From Syntrophomonas sp. (lineage in GTDB: Bacteria; Bacillota; Syntrophomonadia; Syntrophomonadales; Syntrophomonadaceae), in the NCBI GenBank assembly GCA_003558625.1, contig PWPP01000107.1, forward strand, positions 1 to 25,762: a stretch of 25,762 nucleotides of DNA, read 5' to 3'. This document shows positions 1 through 7,260 of the stretch, one piece after another. Below the pieces are notes generated by a model. The model worked only from the letters and a program-made list of their open reading frames with translations. It was not told the DNA's origin and did no database searches. The stretch's first letter is position 1. Each line of letters opens with the position of its first letter. Made by a program: the position numbers and the translations under genes.

Positions 1-2
1 AA

Positions 3-281
3 ACCCGGGATTTGGACCGGGAGACCAGAGAGGCAGATATTCTGATAGCGGCACTAGGCAGGGGCAGATATATTACCGCAGACATGGTTAAAGAACAGGC
101 AGTAATCATTGATGCCGGCATCAATTTTGATGAGTCCGGGGCCATGTGTGGAGACGTTCACGAAGAGGCCAAGGAAAAAGCGAGCATGGCAAGTGCGGTC
201 CCGGGGGGTGTCGGGGTCATAACCGTAGCCGAACTTTTTGACAACCTCCGCATTTTGGCTGAACAGCAAAGAAGCAGATAA
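3..281 (+). CDS. folD: FolD C-terminal part: methylenetetrahydrofolate dehydrogenase / cyclohydrolase (5' truncated by window)
   Basis: FolD is a cytosolic bifunctional enzyme that interconverts 5,10-methylene-THF, 5,10-methenyl-THF and 10-formyl-THF in one-carbon metabolism. Only the last 92 codons are visible. The reading frame is already open at base 3, so the gene begins outside the window, and the TTG at 12 is internal. The visible part is the C-terminal end of the NAD(P)-binding domain: an ADILIAALGR strand, the segment ITADMVKEQAVIIDAGIN, and the family signature PVPGGVG-type motif seen here as AVPGGVGVITVAELFDN. In anaerobes FolD usually works with formate-THF ligase, but no such gene is in view. 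A palindromic terminator follows the stop directly. Assignment rests on these family motifs and is secure; only the cofactor preference (NAD or NADP) cannot be read. Confidence 0.92.
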   Translation, partial: TRDLDRETREADILIAALGRGRYITADMVKEQAVIIDAGINFDESGAMCGDVHEEAKEKASMASAVPGGVGVITVAELFDNLRILAEQQRSR

Positions 282-308
282 AAAAACCCGGCTAGCCGGG
301 TTTTTTTT
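281..308. terminator. Palindromic intrinsic terminator after folD
   Basis: A perfect 14-base palindrome at 287-300 (CCCGGCTAGCCGGG) is flanked by six A on the left and eight T on the right. On the plus strand it gives a GC-rich stem with a U tract starting right after the folD stop. The matching A run means it could also work on the other strand, although no minus-strand gene ends here. Confidence 0.88.
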
Positions 309-330
309 ATGCACAAGATGAATGTTTTTC

Positions 331-360
331 TTCACGTAGGAAAGAAATAAATACTATAAT
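331..360 (+). promoter_or_regulatory. Candidate sigma-A promoter for the metal-ATPase pair
   Basis: A perfect TATAAT at 355-360 lies 18 bases after TTCACG (331-336, four of six matches to TTGACA). It sits between the folD terminator and the first ATPase, about 70 bases before the start codon, and would serve both ATPase genes. No clear operator was recognised. Confidence 0.5.
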
Positions 361-431
361 TAAGATAAATGTTAAAACCCTATCTTTTTACTAGAAATTG
401 CCGGCAATAGAGGTGGGAAAGGGAGAAACGG

Positions 432-2552
432 ATGGATTCCAGGCAGCAGAAATATATATTACAGGGTTTAACCTGTGCCAGCTGTGCCCGGAAAATCGAA
501 CAGGATATAGCAGCACTGGAAGGAATAGAACAAGCCTATCTCAGTTTTGCAAACGCTACTTTAAACATTCGTAGTGGCAGGCCCATTGATTTTACGGTAG
601 TAAATACCATTGTCCAAAAATATGAACCGGAAGTAAAAGTGGTTCCCGCGGATGATATCTTACATCCGCAGGAAGCTTTAGAAAAAAGAAAAACCTGGTT
701 TCTAACCAGCCTTATCATTGTGGCACTGGCTTTCTTTATACCTACGTTAATCTATAGAGATTCATTGCAGCCTAAGATGGAATTCCTATTGTTTATCAGT
801 GCATATTTTCTGGTTGGAGCCAGGGTTATTTACAATGCGTTACGGGATATAAAAAATCGCCGTTTTTTCGGAGAAAGTGTGCTTATGACTATCGCAACAT
901 CGGGAGCCATTGCGATCAGAGAATATCCCGAAGCAGTAGCAGTCATGCTCTTTTACCAGATTGGTATGGTTTTACAGGACCATGCCGTTCACCGCTCAAG
1001 GCGAAGTATTAAAGAGTTGTTGGCTATCAAATCTAACTATGCCAATCTTTACACCGGGATAGGGATCAGGGAAGTAGCCCCGGAAATGGTTCGCCCCGGA
1101 GATATCATTGTAGTTAAACCAGGAGAGAGAATCCCCCTGGACGGAAAGATTACTGATGGCAGTTCCTTCATTGATACGTCCCCATTGACCGGGGAAACCA
1201 TTCCGGATTATTATGAGCCAGATCAGGAAGTATTGGCTGGGATGATAAATTTAGGGGGGGCCTTAAACCTAGAGGTGAGCAGGCCCTATGTTGAATCGAC
1301 AATAGCCCGGATCTTAGAGATGGTGGAGGAAGCAGAAGCCCGGAAAGCCCCGACGGAACATTTCATCACAAAATTTTCCAATTATTATACTCCGGCAGTA
1401 GTTGCAGGAGCTGTTACCATAGCACTCATTCCACCGCTGTTTTTTGCTGCCAGTCAGGAGGAATGGTTATACCGGGCCCTGGTCTTTCTGGTCATATCCT
1501 GTCCCTGTGCTCTGGTGGTTTCTATTCCCTTAGGCTTTTTTGCCGGGATTGGCTCACTTTCTCGCCAGGGGATTCTGGTGAAGGGCGCCAACTATATTGA
1601 AGCCTTAACTCAGGTAACAACAGTAGTCATGGACAAAACCGGAACCATCACCGAGGGCAATTTTAAAATACAGGAGATCATACCGGAAAAGAATTATCAT
1701 CATACCGATATCCTTAACTATGCTGCTTTGGCGGAGAGCAAATCAAACCATCCTATTGCCCGGGCCATACTTCAGGAAACAGATTTGGAACCGGATCTTT
1801 CAATTATTCAAACCTATGAGGAAATACCGGGCCTGGGGGTAATCATGAAGGCAGATCCATATGAGATTATTGCTGGGAATGAAAAGATGATGCACCGGGA
1901 ATCCATCTCCGTTCCCCAGCCGGATTATAAGGTCCGAGGAAGCACGGTGTATTTAGCCAAAAACCGGGAATATATCGGAAAAATCATAATAGCGGATACG
2001 ATTAAGCCCGATGCCTGGAAAACCTTAAGCCAGTTAAAAAAATTGGGTATCAAAAATATCATTATCCTGTCAGGTGATAAAAAAGAAATGGTTGAAGAAG
2101 TAGCCCGCAGCCTTCATATTGCACAATATTTCGGGGAACTGCTTCCCCAGGAAAAAGTTCAGCAGGTAGAAACGATCATGGCCGGGCAACCACGGGGAGA
2201 AATGGTGCTATATATTGGGGACGGATTAAATGATGCTCCCGTTCTTATGCGGGCGGATGTGGGTGTGGCGATGGGGGGGATTGGCGCAGGCGCTTCCATT
2301 GAGGCAGCTGATGTTGTTCTCATGAAAGATGAGATAACGGCATTGCCGGCTGCGTTAGCCAGTGCACGCCGGACCAAAAGCATCGTCATTCAAAATATCG
2401 TTATGGCTTTGGGTATAAAAGGAGTTTTTCTGTCTCTGGGTGCTGCGGGCCTGGTAACCATGTGGGCAGCTGTATTTGCCGATGTTGGCGTAACAATCCT
2501 GGCGGTTGGAAATTCACTTAGAGCCCTTAGGATACCATCAATGAAGCCATAG
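432..2552 (+). CDS. cadA: P1B-2 type heavy-metal ATPase (Zn2+/Cd2+/Pb2+ exporter, CadA/ZntA-like)
   Basis: This is an inner-membrane P-type ATPase that exports divalent soft metals using ATP. It has one N-terminal heavy-metal-associated domain with GLTCASC at residues 12-18. The actuator TGET is at 253-256, the membrane metal-binding CPC at 357-359, the phosphorylated Asp401 in DKTGT, an intact N-domain SNHP motif, and the hinge GDGLND at 596-601. The last membrane segments carry the P1B-2 signature: Lys in ALGIKGVFL and Asp in FADVGVT, which separates it from Cu(I) pumps. A length of 706 residues is normal. ATG at 432 has GGAG about six bases upstream. It is followed after 35 bases by copA, suggesting one metal-resistance transcript. 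The exact metal (Zn, Cd or Pb) cannot be told from sequence. Confidence 0.93.
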   Translation: MDSRQQKYILQGLTCASCARKIEQDIAALEGIEQAYLSFANATLNIRSGRPIDFTVVNTIVQKYEPEVKVVPADDILHPQEALEKRKTWFLTSLIIVALAFFIPTLIYRDSLQPKMEFLLFISAYFLVGARVIYNALRDIKNRRFFGESVLMTIATSGAIAIREYPEAVAVMLFYQIGMVLQDHAVHRSRRSIKELLAIKSNYANLYTGIGIREVAPEMVRPGDIIVVKPGERIPLDGKITDGSSFIDTSPLTGETIPDYYEPDQEVLAGMINLGGALNLEVSRPYVESTIARILEMVEEAEARKAPTEHFITKFSNYYTPAVVAGAVTIALIPPLFFAASQEEWLYRALVFLVISCPCALVVSIPLGFFAGIGSLSRQGILVKGANYIEALTQVTTVVMDKTGTITEGNFKIQEIIPEKNYHHTDILNYAALAESKSNHPIARAILQETDLEPDLSIIQTYEEIPGLGVIMKADPYEIIAGNEKMMHRESISVPQPDYKVRGSTVYLAKNREYIGKIIIADTIKPDAWKTLSQLKKLGIKNIIILSGDKKEMVEEVARSLHIAQYFGELLPQEKVQQVETIMAGQPRGEMVLYIGDGLNDAPVLMRADVGVAMGGIGAGASIEAADVVLMKDEITALPAALASARRTKSIVIQNIVMALGIKGVFLSLGAAGLVTMWAAVFADVGVTILAVGNSLRALRIPSMKP

Positions 2553-2587
2553 TGAACAATCCTTAGATGGGAAAGGAAATATAGCAT

Positions 2588-4975
2588 ATGAAAAAAACGT
2601 TAAAGATCGAAGGAATGTCCTGTGCAGCCTGTGCCAGTCGCATAGAGAAAAGCCTGAACCAGACTCGTGGGGTAAAAGAGGCCCATGTTAACCTGGCTAC
2701 CAATAAAGCAACCGTGGAATACTCCGAAGATCAGATATCTTATGAAGAAATCGTGAAAAAAATCAATGATTTAGGGTATAAAGTCATCCTGGAGGAACAA
2801 ATTTTCACCAAAATTGAATTAGAGATCAGCGGGATGTCTTGTGCGGCCTGCTCTGCCCGGGTTAACAACCTATTATCCCAAAAGGACGGGATCATCAAGG
2901 TGCAGGTAAATTTACTGAACAACAAGGCATGGATTGAATATGATGAGACCAAAATAAAAAGTCCCGAGATTATTGATAGCATTGGAAAACTCGGTTATAA
3001 GGCGACTTTGGTCAATGATCAGGACATAGGTACTGAAGTGGAAGATGAAGAAACCGGTTTTTTGTTAAAGCTGTTTCTTTTTTCAGCTCTGCTGACCTTT
3101 CCTTTGGTGGTTGCAATGTTGGATATGATTATGGGTTGGGGGATTCATATTTTGCACAATCCTTACGTACAATTAGCTTTGGCTACCCCGGTCCAGTTTT
3201 TTGTGGGATACAGGTTCTATAAAAATGCTTACCTGGTCCTGCGCACCGCGGGAGCCAACATGGATGTATTGATTGCCCTGGGGACATCAGCGGCCTACTT
3301 TTTTAGTATTTACAATATACAAACAGGAAATGTGGCTGAACTATATTTTGAAACCTCGGCGATTATTATAACCCTGGTGATTTTAGGAAGATTTATGGAA
3401 AGTAAAGCCAAAGGCAAAACCTCTGAGGCTATTAAAAAATTAAGCGGTTTGCAACCTAGAACGGCACGTATCCTAAAAGACCGGAAGGAAATAGACGTTC
3501 CAGTTAAAGAGGTGGTGCCAGGGGATATTTTGATCTTGCGCCCCGGGGAGAAAATCCCGGTAGATGGGGAGGTCATAGAAGGTTTTTCTCTGATCGATGA
3601 GTCTATGCTGACCGGGGAAAGCATTCCTGTAGAAAAGAAACCAGGGGATAAAGTATTTGGTGCCACCTTGAACAGAACGGGCAGCTTTAAGTTCCGGGCT
3701 GAAAAAGTTGGGCGGGATACGATGTTGGCTCAAATTATAAAAATGGTTGAAGATGCCCAGGGGTCTAAAGCCCCGATACAAAAATTGGTGGATCAGGTAG
3801 CAGGAATCTTTGTGCCGGCAGTCATTGGGATTGCTATCCTCACCATTATTTTACATTATGTCTTTGGGGCCGGGATGTCCAAGGCCATCATCAGTGCGGT
3901 TGCAGTATTGGTCATTGCCTGCCCCTGTGCTTTAGGTCTGGCAACGCCCACTGCGATTATGGTAGGGACGGGAATGGGAGCAGAAAAGGGCATCTTGATT
4001 AAAGGTGGGGAAATTCTGGAAATTGCCCATAAAACCAATACGATGGTTTTTGATAAAACGGGAACCCTGACCCGGGGTTCCATAGAACTCACTGATGTGG
4101 TGACCTTCAATCCTTACACGGAGAGTGAGGTTTTATACTGGGCCGGGGGAACAGAAAAAAACTCAGAACACTTGCTGGGACAGGCAATTTTAAAAGCTGC
4201 ACAGGCATTACACCCAGAGCTTCCGGAGCCCATAAGGTTTGAGGCGGTACCGGGTCAGGGAGTGCTGGTTTCCTTTCCCGATCGGGAGATTGTTTTAGGT
4301 AACAGATATTTGCTAAGAAGCAAGAATGTTGCCCTGGACCAGGTTGAAAACACGATCTCGCACCTGGAGGAACAGGGCAAAACCGTCGTATTATTAGCCA
4401 TTGACGGCAAAATGGCTGCGTTACTGGCATTAGCAGACGTGCTCAAAGAAGAGGCTGTGGCGGTAGTACGGGAAATGAAAAAAATGGGCATGGAAGTATA
4501 CATGATCACCGGGGATAACTGGAGAACTGCCAATGCCATGGCCAAAAAATTAGAAATTGATCATGTTCTGGCGGAGGTTTTGCCCGGAGATAAGGCCCTG
4601 CAAATACAAAAGATACAAGAACAAGGCCGTATAGTAGCTATGGTAGGAGATGGAATCAATGATGCTCCAGCCCTTGCAACAGCACACATAGGCATAGCTT
4701 TGGGCTCAGGTACCGATATAGCGATGGAGGCCGGAGATATTACTTTGATGCAAGGGGACCTAAGAGGGATTGTGGGAGCGATTAAGCTTTCCCGCCGTAC
4801 CCTGAAAACCATCAGGCAAAACCTTTTTTGGGCTTTTATCTATAACAGTATTGGCATCCCCATTGCAGCTCTAGGGTACCTGTCCCCGATCATAGCCGGG
4901 GCGGCCATGGCATTTAGTTCGGTTTCAGTTGTATTGAACTCCTTACGCTTGCGCAATTACAAGATAAACGTTTGA
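2588..4975 (+). CDS. copA: P1B-1 type Cu(I)-translocating ATPase CopA
   Basis: This is a membrane Cu(I) export ATPase of 795 residues. Two heavy-metal-associated domains lie at the N-terminus, each with GMSCAAC (Cys12/Cys15 and Cys85/Cys88). Further motifs are TGES at 342-345, membrane CPC at 445-447, catalytic Asp489 in DKTGTLT, and GDGIND at 687-692. Tyr-Asn in FIYNSIGIP and MAFSSVSVVLNSLRL near the end are the TM7/TM8 features of Cu(I) pumps. The nucleotide-binding domain is unusual: the near-invariant SEHPL motif reads SEHLL here (His528 kept, Pro to Leu529, codon TTG). The gene follows the Zn/Cd pump by 35 bases with GGGAAAGGA before ATG. No CopZ chaperone or CsoR repressor gene is adjacent. 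Function is well supported; the effect of the Pro loss is unknown. Confidence 0.95.
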   Translation: MKKTLKIEGMSCAACASRIEKSLNQTRGVKEAHVNLATNKATVEYSEDQISYEEIVKKINDLGYKVILEEQIFTKIELEISGMSCAACSARVNNLLSQKDGIIKVQVNLLNNKAWIEYDETKIKSPEIIDSIGKLGYKATLVNDQDIGTEVEDEETGFLLKLFLFSALLTFPLVVAMLDMIMGWGIHILHNPYVQLALATPVQFFVGYRFYKNAYLVLRTAGANMDVLIALGTSAAYFFSIYNIQTGNVAELYFETSAIIITLVILGRFMESKAKGKTSEAIKKLSGLQPRTARILKDRKEIDVPVKEVVPGDILILRPGEKIPVDGEVIEGFSLIDESMLTGESIPVEKKPGDKVFGATLNRTGSFKFRAEKVGRDTMLAQIIKMVEDAQGSKAPIQKLVDQVAGIFVPAVIGIAILTIILHYVFGAGMSKAIISAVAVLVIACPCALGLATPTAIMVGTGMGAEKGILIKGGEILEIAHKTNTMVFDKTGTLTRGSIELTDVVTFNPYTESEVLYWAGGTEKNSEHLLGQAILKAAQALHPELPEPIRFEAVPGQGVLVSFPDREIVLGNRYLLRSKNVALDQVENTISHLEEQGKTVVLLAIDGKMAALLALADVLKEEAVAVVREMKKMGMEVYMITGDNWRTANAMAKKLEIDHVLAEVLPGDKALQIQKIQEQGRIVAMVGDGINDAPALATAHIGIALGSGTDIAMEAGDITLMQGDLRGIVGAIKLSRRTLKTIRQNLFWAFIYNSIGIPIAALGYLSPIIAGAAMAFSSVSVVLNSLRLRNYKINV

Positions 4976-5052
4976 TTACAATATCATACCCAGTACAGGT
5001 GCTTAATAATTTGCTAAACAGATTAACCAAGTGCATTTATGTGGCGAAATTC

Positions 5053-5081
5053 TTGACAAAAAAGATAGGAATTATGATAAT
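5053..5081 (+). promoter_or_regulatory. Strong candidate promoter upstream of the nadA remnant and iscR
   Basis: A perfect TTGACA (5053-5058) and GATAAT (5076-5081) are separated by 17 bases. The nearest intact gene is the Rrf2 regulator, 413 bases downstream; the decayed nadA fragment fills the space between. The promoter may originally have driven nadA, or may now drive the sulfur cluster with a long leader. Confidence 0.6.
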
Positions 5082-5084
5082 TTA

Positions 5085-5111
5085 TTTTAGTATACAGTGC
5101 CATACTGAAAA
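5085..5111 (+). promoter_or_regulatory. Imperfect dyad just downstream of the -10 box, possible operator
   Basis: TTTTAGTAT (5085-5093) and ATACTGAAAA (5102-5111) form an inverted repeat with an eight-base spacer and one bulged base. It lies at the expected transcription start of the promoter at 5053-5081. That is a typical repressor-site position, and an Rrf2 regulator is encoded downstream, so autoregulation is possible. The site does not match a consensus I can name with certainty. Confidence 0.35.
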
Positions 5112-5120
5112 GAATATAAG

Positions 5121-5463
5121 CGAGGGATTCTCGTGGTTGAACATGATCATGCCACCCTAGAATAATCGAATTAACGGGTTATGCAGGTAAGACAGGTGGA
5201 AACGTTTTTTATGTGAGAAAATCAGTTGCCGGCGAATTCATTATTGGCACGAAATGCAGAATCCTACACCCGATAAGTAAGGAGAACCCGGAAAAAAAGT
5301 TAATCAGGGCTTCAGCAGAATTGATTTGCCCAATATGAAAAGTATTACCCTGAAAAAGATATTGTATACGATGGAAAATAATGAAAAAACAATACGGGTT
5401 GAGGAAAGTATCCGTATCGATGCCACCATAGCATTAGAGAAAATGATAATATATGCATCTTAA
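5121..5463 (+). pseudogene. nadA: Decayed 3' fragment of quinolinate synthase (nadA)
   Basis: No intact frame exists here, but conceptual translation in three successive frames gives a continuous NadA C-terminal third. Frame one (5121-5162) reads RGILVVEHDHATLE, matching the family's VHPEC segment with the Cys lost. Frame two (about 5165-5331) reads IELTGYAGKTGGN, then EFIIGTKCRILH, KENPEKK and ASAELICP. Frame three (5332-5463) reads NMKSITLKKILYTMEN through to a TAA stop. The CPNMK [4Fe-4S] ligand motif is split by a one-base loss. NadA makes quinolinate for NAD synthesis, and nadA often neighbours a nifS-type gene in Firmicutes, as here. The N-terminal two thirds are missing. Two frameshifts plus truncation make this non-functional. 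Confidence 0.8.
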
Positions 5464-5493
5464 TTAAGCTGTGCAGAAAACGGAGGGGTATAA

Positions 5494-5934
5494 ATGAAAC
5501 TTTCCACCAAAGGAAGATATGGATTAAGAGCCGCCCTGGAAATTGCGATAAGAAAGGAAAAAGGACCGATTACCAGTCAAACTATAGCGCAAAACCAGGG
5601 TATATCGGAACGCTACCTGGACCAGATCATGATACCTCTAAAAAAATCAGGAATTGTCAGTAGTGTTAGGGGGGCTAAAGGAGGCTATTTTCTAGCCAGG
5701 AATGCTGAAGATATAAAAGTGGGAGAAATTATCAGAGCTTTGGAAGGACCTATTGCTCCGGTAGACTGTGTTAGTGAACATAACCCTAAAACATGCAAAA
5801 GGCAGGATATATGTATTACCCGCCCCTTATGGACCAAACTGAGGGATGCAATGAATGGGGTCTTGGATTCATATACCCTGGCGGAATTGGCAAGAGAAGC
5901 CAGTGAAATCAATGAAGTTAGGAAAAACAATTAA
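5494..5934 (+). CDS. iscR: Rrf2-family transcriptional regulator (IscR/CymR-like) with three cysteines
   Basis: This is a small DNA-binding regulator of 146 residues. The N-terminal winged helix begins MKLSTKGRYGLRA, followed by the recognition region ISERYLDQIMIPLKKSG and the wing VRGAKGGYFLAR, all standard for Rrf2 proteins. Cys92, Cys101 and Cys107 lie in the loop where IscR-type members bind an Fe-S cluster. The spacing is C-X8-C-X5-C, so cluster sensing is plausible; CymR proteins that sense cysteine through CysK usually lack such cysteines. GGAGGGG lies five bases before ATG. It is 29 bases upstream of a cysteine desulfurase and probably controls the sulfur cluster. Whether it senses Fe-S status or cysteine supply cannot be decided from sequence, so the symbol is by analogy. 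Confidence 0.88.
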   Translation: MKLSTKGRYGLRAALEIAIRKEKGPITSQTIAQNQGISERYLDQIMIPLKKSGIVSSVRGAKGGYFLARNAEDIKVGEIIRALEGPIAPVDCVSEHNPKTCKRQDICITRPLWTKLRDAMNGVLDSYTLAELAREASEINEVRKNN

Positions 5935-5963
5935 CCGATATAAAATGATGGGGGAATGTGATT

Positions 5964-7130
5964 ATGGACAAAAAAATATATATGGACCACAGTGCTACGA
6001 CCCCGGTTGATCCGGAAGTATTTGCAGCCATGATGCCTTTTTATCAATACAGATTCGGCAACCCTTCCAGTATCCACTCCATCGGAAGAGATGCACGTAT
6101 TGGACTGGTGGAAGCCAGGGAAAAAACTGCAGCATTAATAAATGCTGTTCCGGAAGAGATAATATTTTGCAGTGGAGGTACCGAAGCCAATAATCTAGCC
6201 ATTACATCTTATATGGAAACAAATCGCAACCAGGGCAATCATATTATCACATCTGCCATTGAGCATGATGCGGTTTTAGATACATGTCATTATCTGGAAA
6301 GCAGGGGTTTTGACCTGACTGTTCTGCCAGTTGATCCCTACGGTCAAGTCGAACCGAACCAACTCAGGGCAGCGATTAGGCCAAATACGGCTCTGGTGAG
6401 TATTATGCATGCCAATAATGAAATCGGGACTATTCAGCCATTGAAAAAATTGGTGGAAATCACCCATGAAGCAGGTGTTGTATTTCATACCGATGCCGTG
6501 CAGACCACAGGTAAAATTCCGGTAGACATTAAGCATTTAGGGGTTGATATGCTGTCTGCATCCAGCCACAAGTTTTATGGACCCAAGGGGATAGGATTTC
6601 TCTATGTGAAAAAAGGGATTACGCTGGAAAGATTAATACACGGAGGGGGACAGGAGAGTAAGCGCAGGGCCGGAACAGAAAATGTTCCTGGCATTGTAGG
6701 AATGGCTAAAGCGGCAGAAATAGCCACAAACAACATGCAAGAAACTCAAAAGAAAACAACATACCTGGGGCATTATCTAATGAAGGGCATTATTGATACC
6801 ATACCGGATACCAGAATTACAGGGCATCCGGAACATCGTTTGCCGGGAAGTGTCAGTGTTTGTTTTGATTATGTAGAAGGTGAGTCGATTGTTTTGATGC
6901 TTGACCATAAAGGGGTAATGAGTTCCAGTGGTTCGGCCTGCACTTCCGGGACATTAGAGCCCTCCCACGTCCTCAGGGCAATAGGATTGAAATCGGAAAC
7001 TGCACATGGGTCGCTTAGATTGACCCTGGGCAAAAACAACACTTTAGAAGAAGTACAATATGTTTTGCAGGCTTTACCCCCGATAATTACCAGTTTAAGA
7101 AACATGTCTCCCCTGTATTCGGAAGCATAA
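5964..7130 (+). CDS. nifS: Cysteine desulfurase, NifS/IscS class
   Basis: This is a PLP enzyme that takes sulfur from cysteine as a protein persulfide for Fe-S cluster and thio-cofactor assembly. It starts MDKKIYMDHSATTPVDPEV. The PLP-binding lysine is Lys203 in SSHKFYGPKG, and the mobile catalytic loop holds Cys326 in SGSACTSGTLEPSHVLRA, which marks the IscS/NifS group rather than SufS. I chose ATG at 5964 because the purine run GGGGGA ends nine bases upstream; the in-frame GTG at 5958 is only three bases from it. The length of 388 residues is normal. No nifU/iscU scaffold gene follows. The nadA remnant upstream fits the known need of NadA for a NifS-type partner. Class is certain; its main sulfur acceptor is not. 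Confidence 0.94.
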   Translation: MDKKIYMDHSATTPVDPEVFAAMMPFYQYRFGNPSSIHSIGRDARIGLVEAREKTAALINAVPEEIIFCSGGTEANNLAITSYMETNRNQGNHIITSAIEHDAVLDTCHYLESRGFDLTVLPVDPYGQVEPNQLRAAIRPNTALVSIMHANNEIGTIQPLKKLVEITHEAGVVFHTDAVQTTGKIPVDIKHLGVDMLSASSHKFYGPKGIGFLYVKKGITLERLIHGGGQESKRRAGTENVPGIVGMAKAAEIATNNMQETQKKTTYLGHYLMKGIIDTIPDTRITGHPEHRLPGSVSVCFDYVEGESIVLMLDHKGVMSSSGSACTSGTLEPSHVLRAIGLKSETAHGSLRLTLGKNNTLEEVQYVLQALPPIITSLRNMSPLYSEA

Positions 7131-7260
7131 GTGTCTCTATATTATTTAGTCAGACTACACGTACTGGATATTATTCCTCTAGTCATATTTACATCGGAAC
7201 GAGCATATAAAAAAATTATAAAAGAGCAGTAAATTTTAAATACAAAAGGAGTTGTTGTAA

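Noticed and set aside
4972..5160. 62-codon plus-strand open frame after copA
   Set aside because: It overlaps the copA end, the promoter and the nadA remnant, lacks a ribosome binding site and resembles no family I know.
7131..7260. Possible SAM riboswitch, T-box or CymR-type site before metY
   Set aside because: The 130-base gap is too short for and lacks the landmarks of these RNAs. A TTCC/GGAA inverted pair is present (7173-7198), but the spacing and match to known sites were not convincing.
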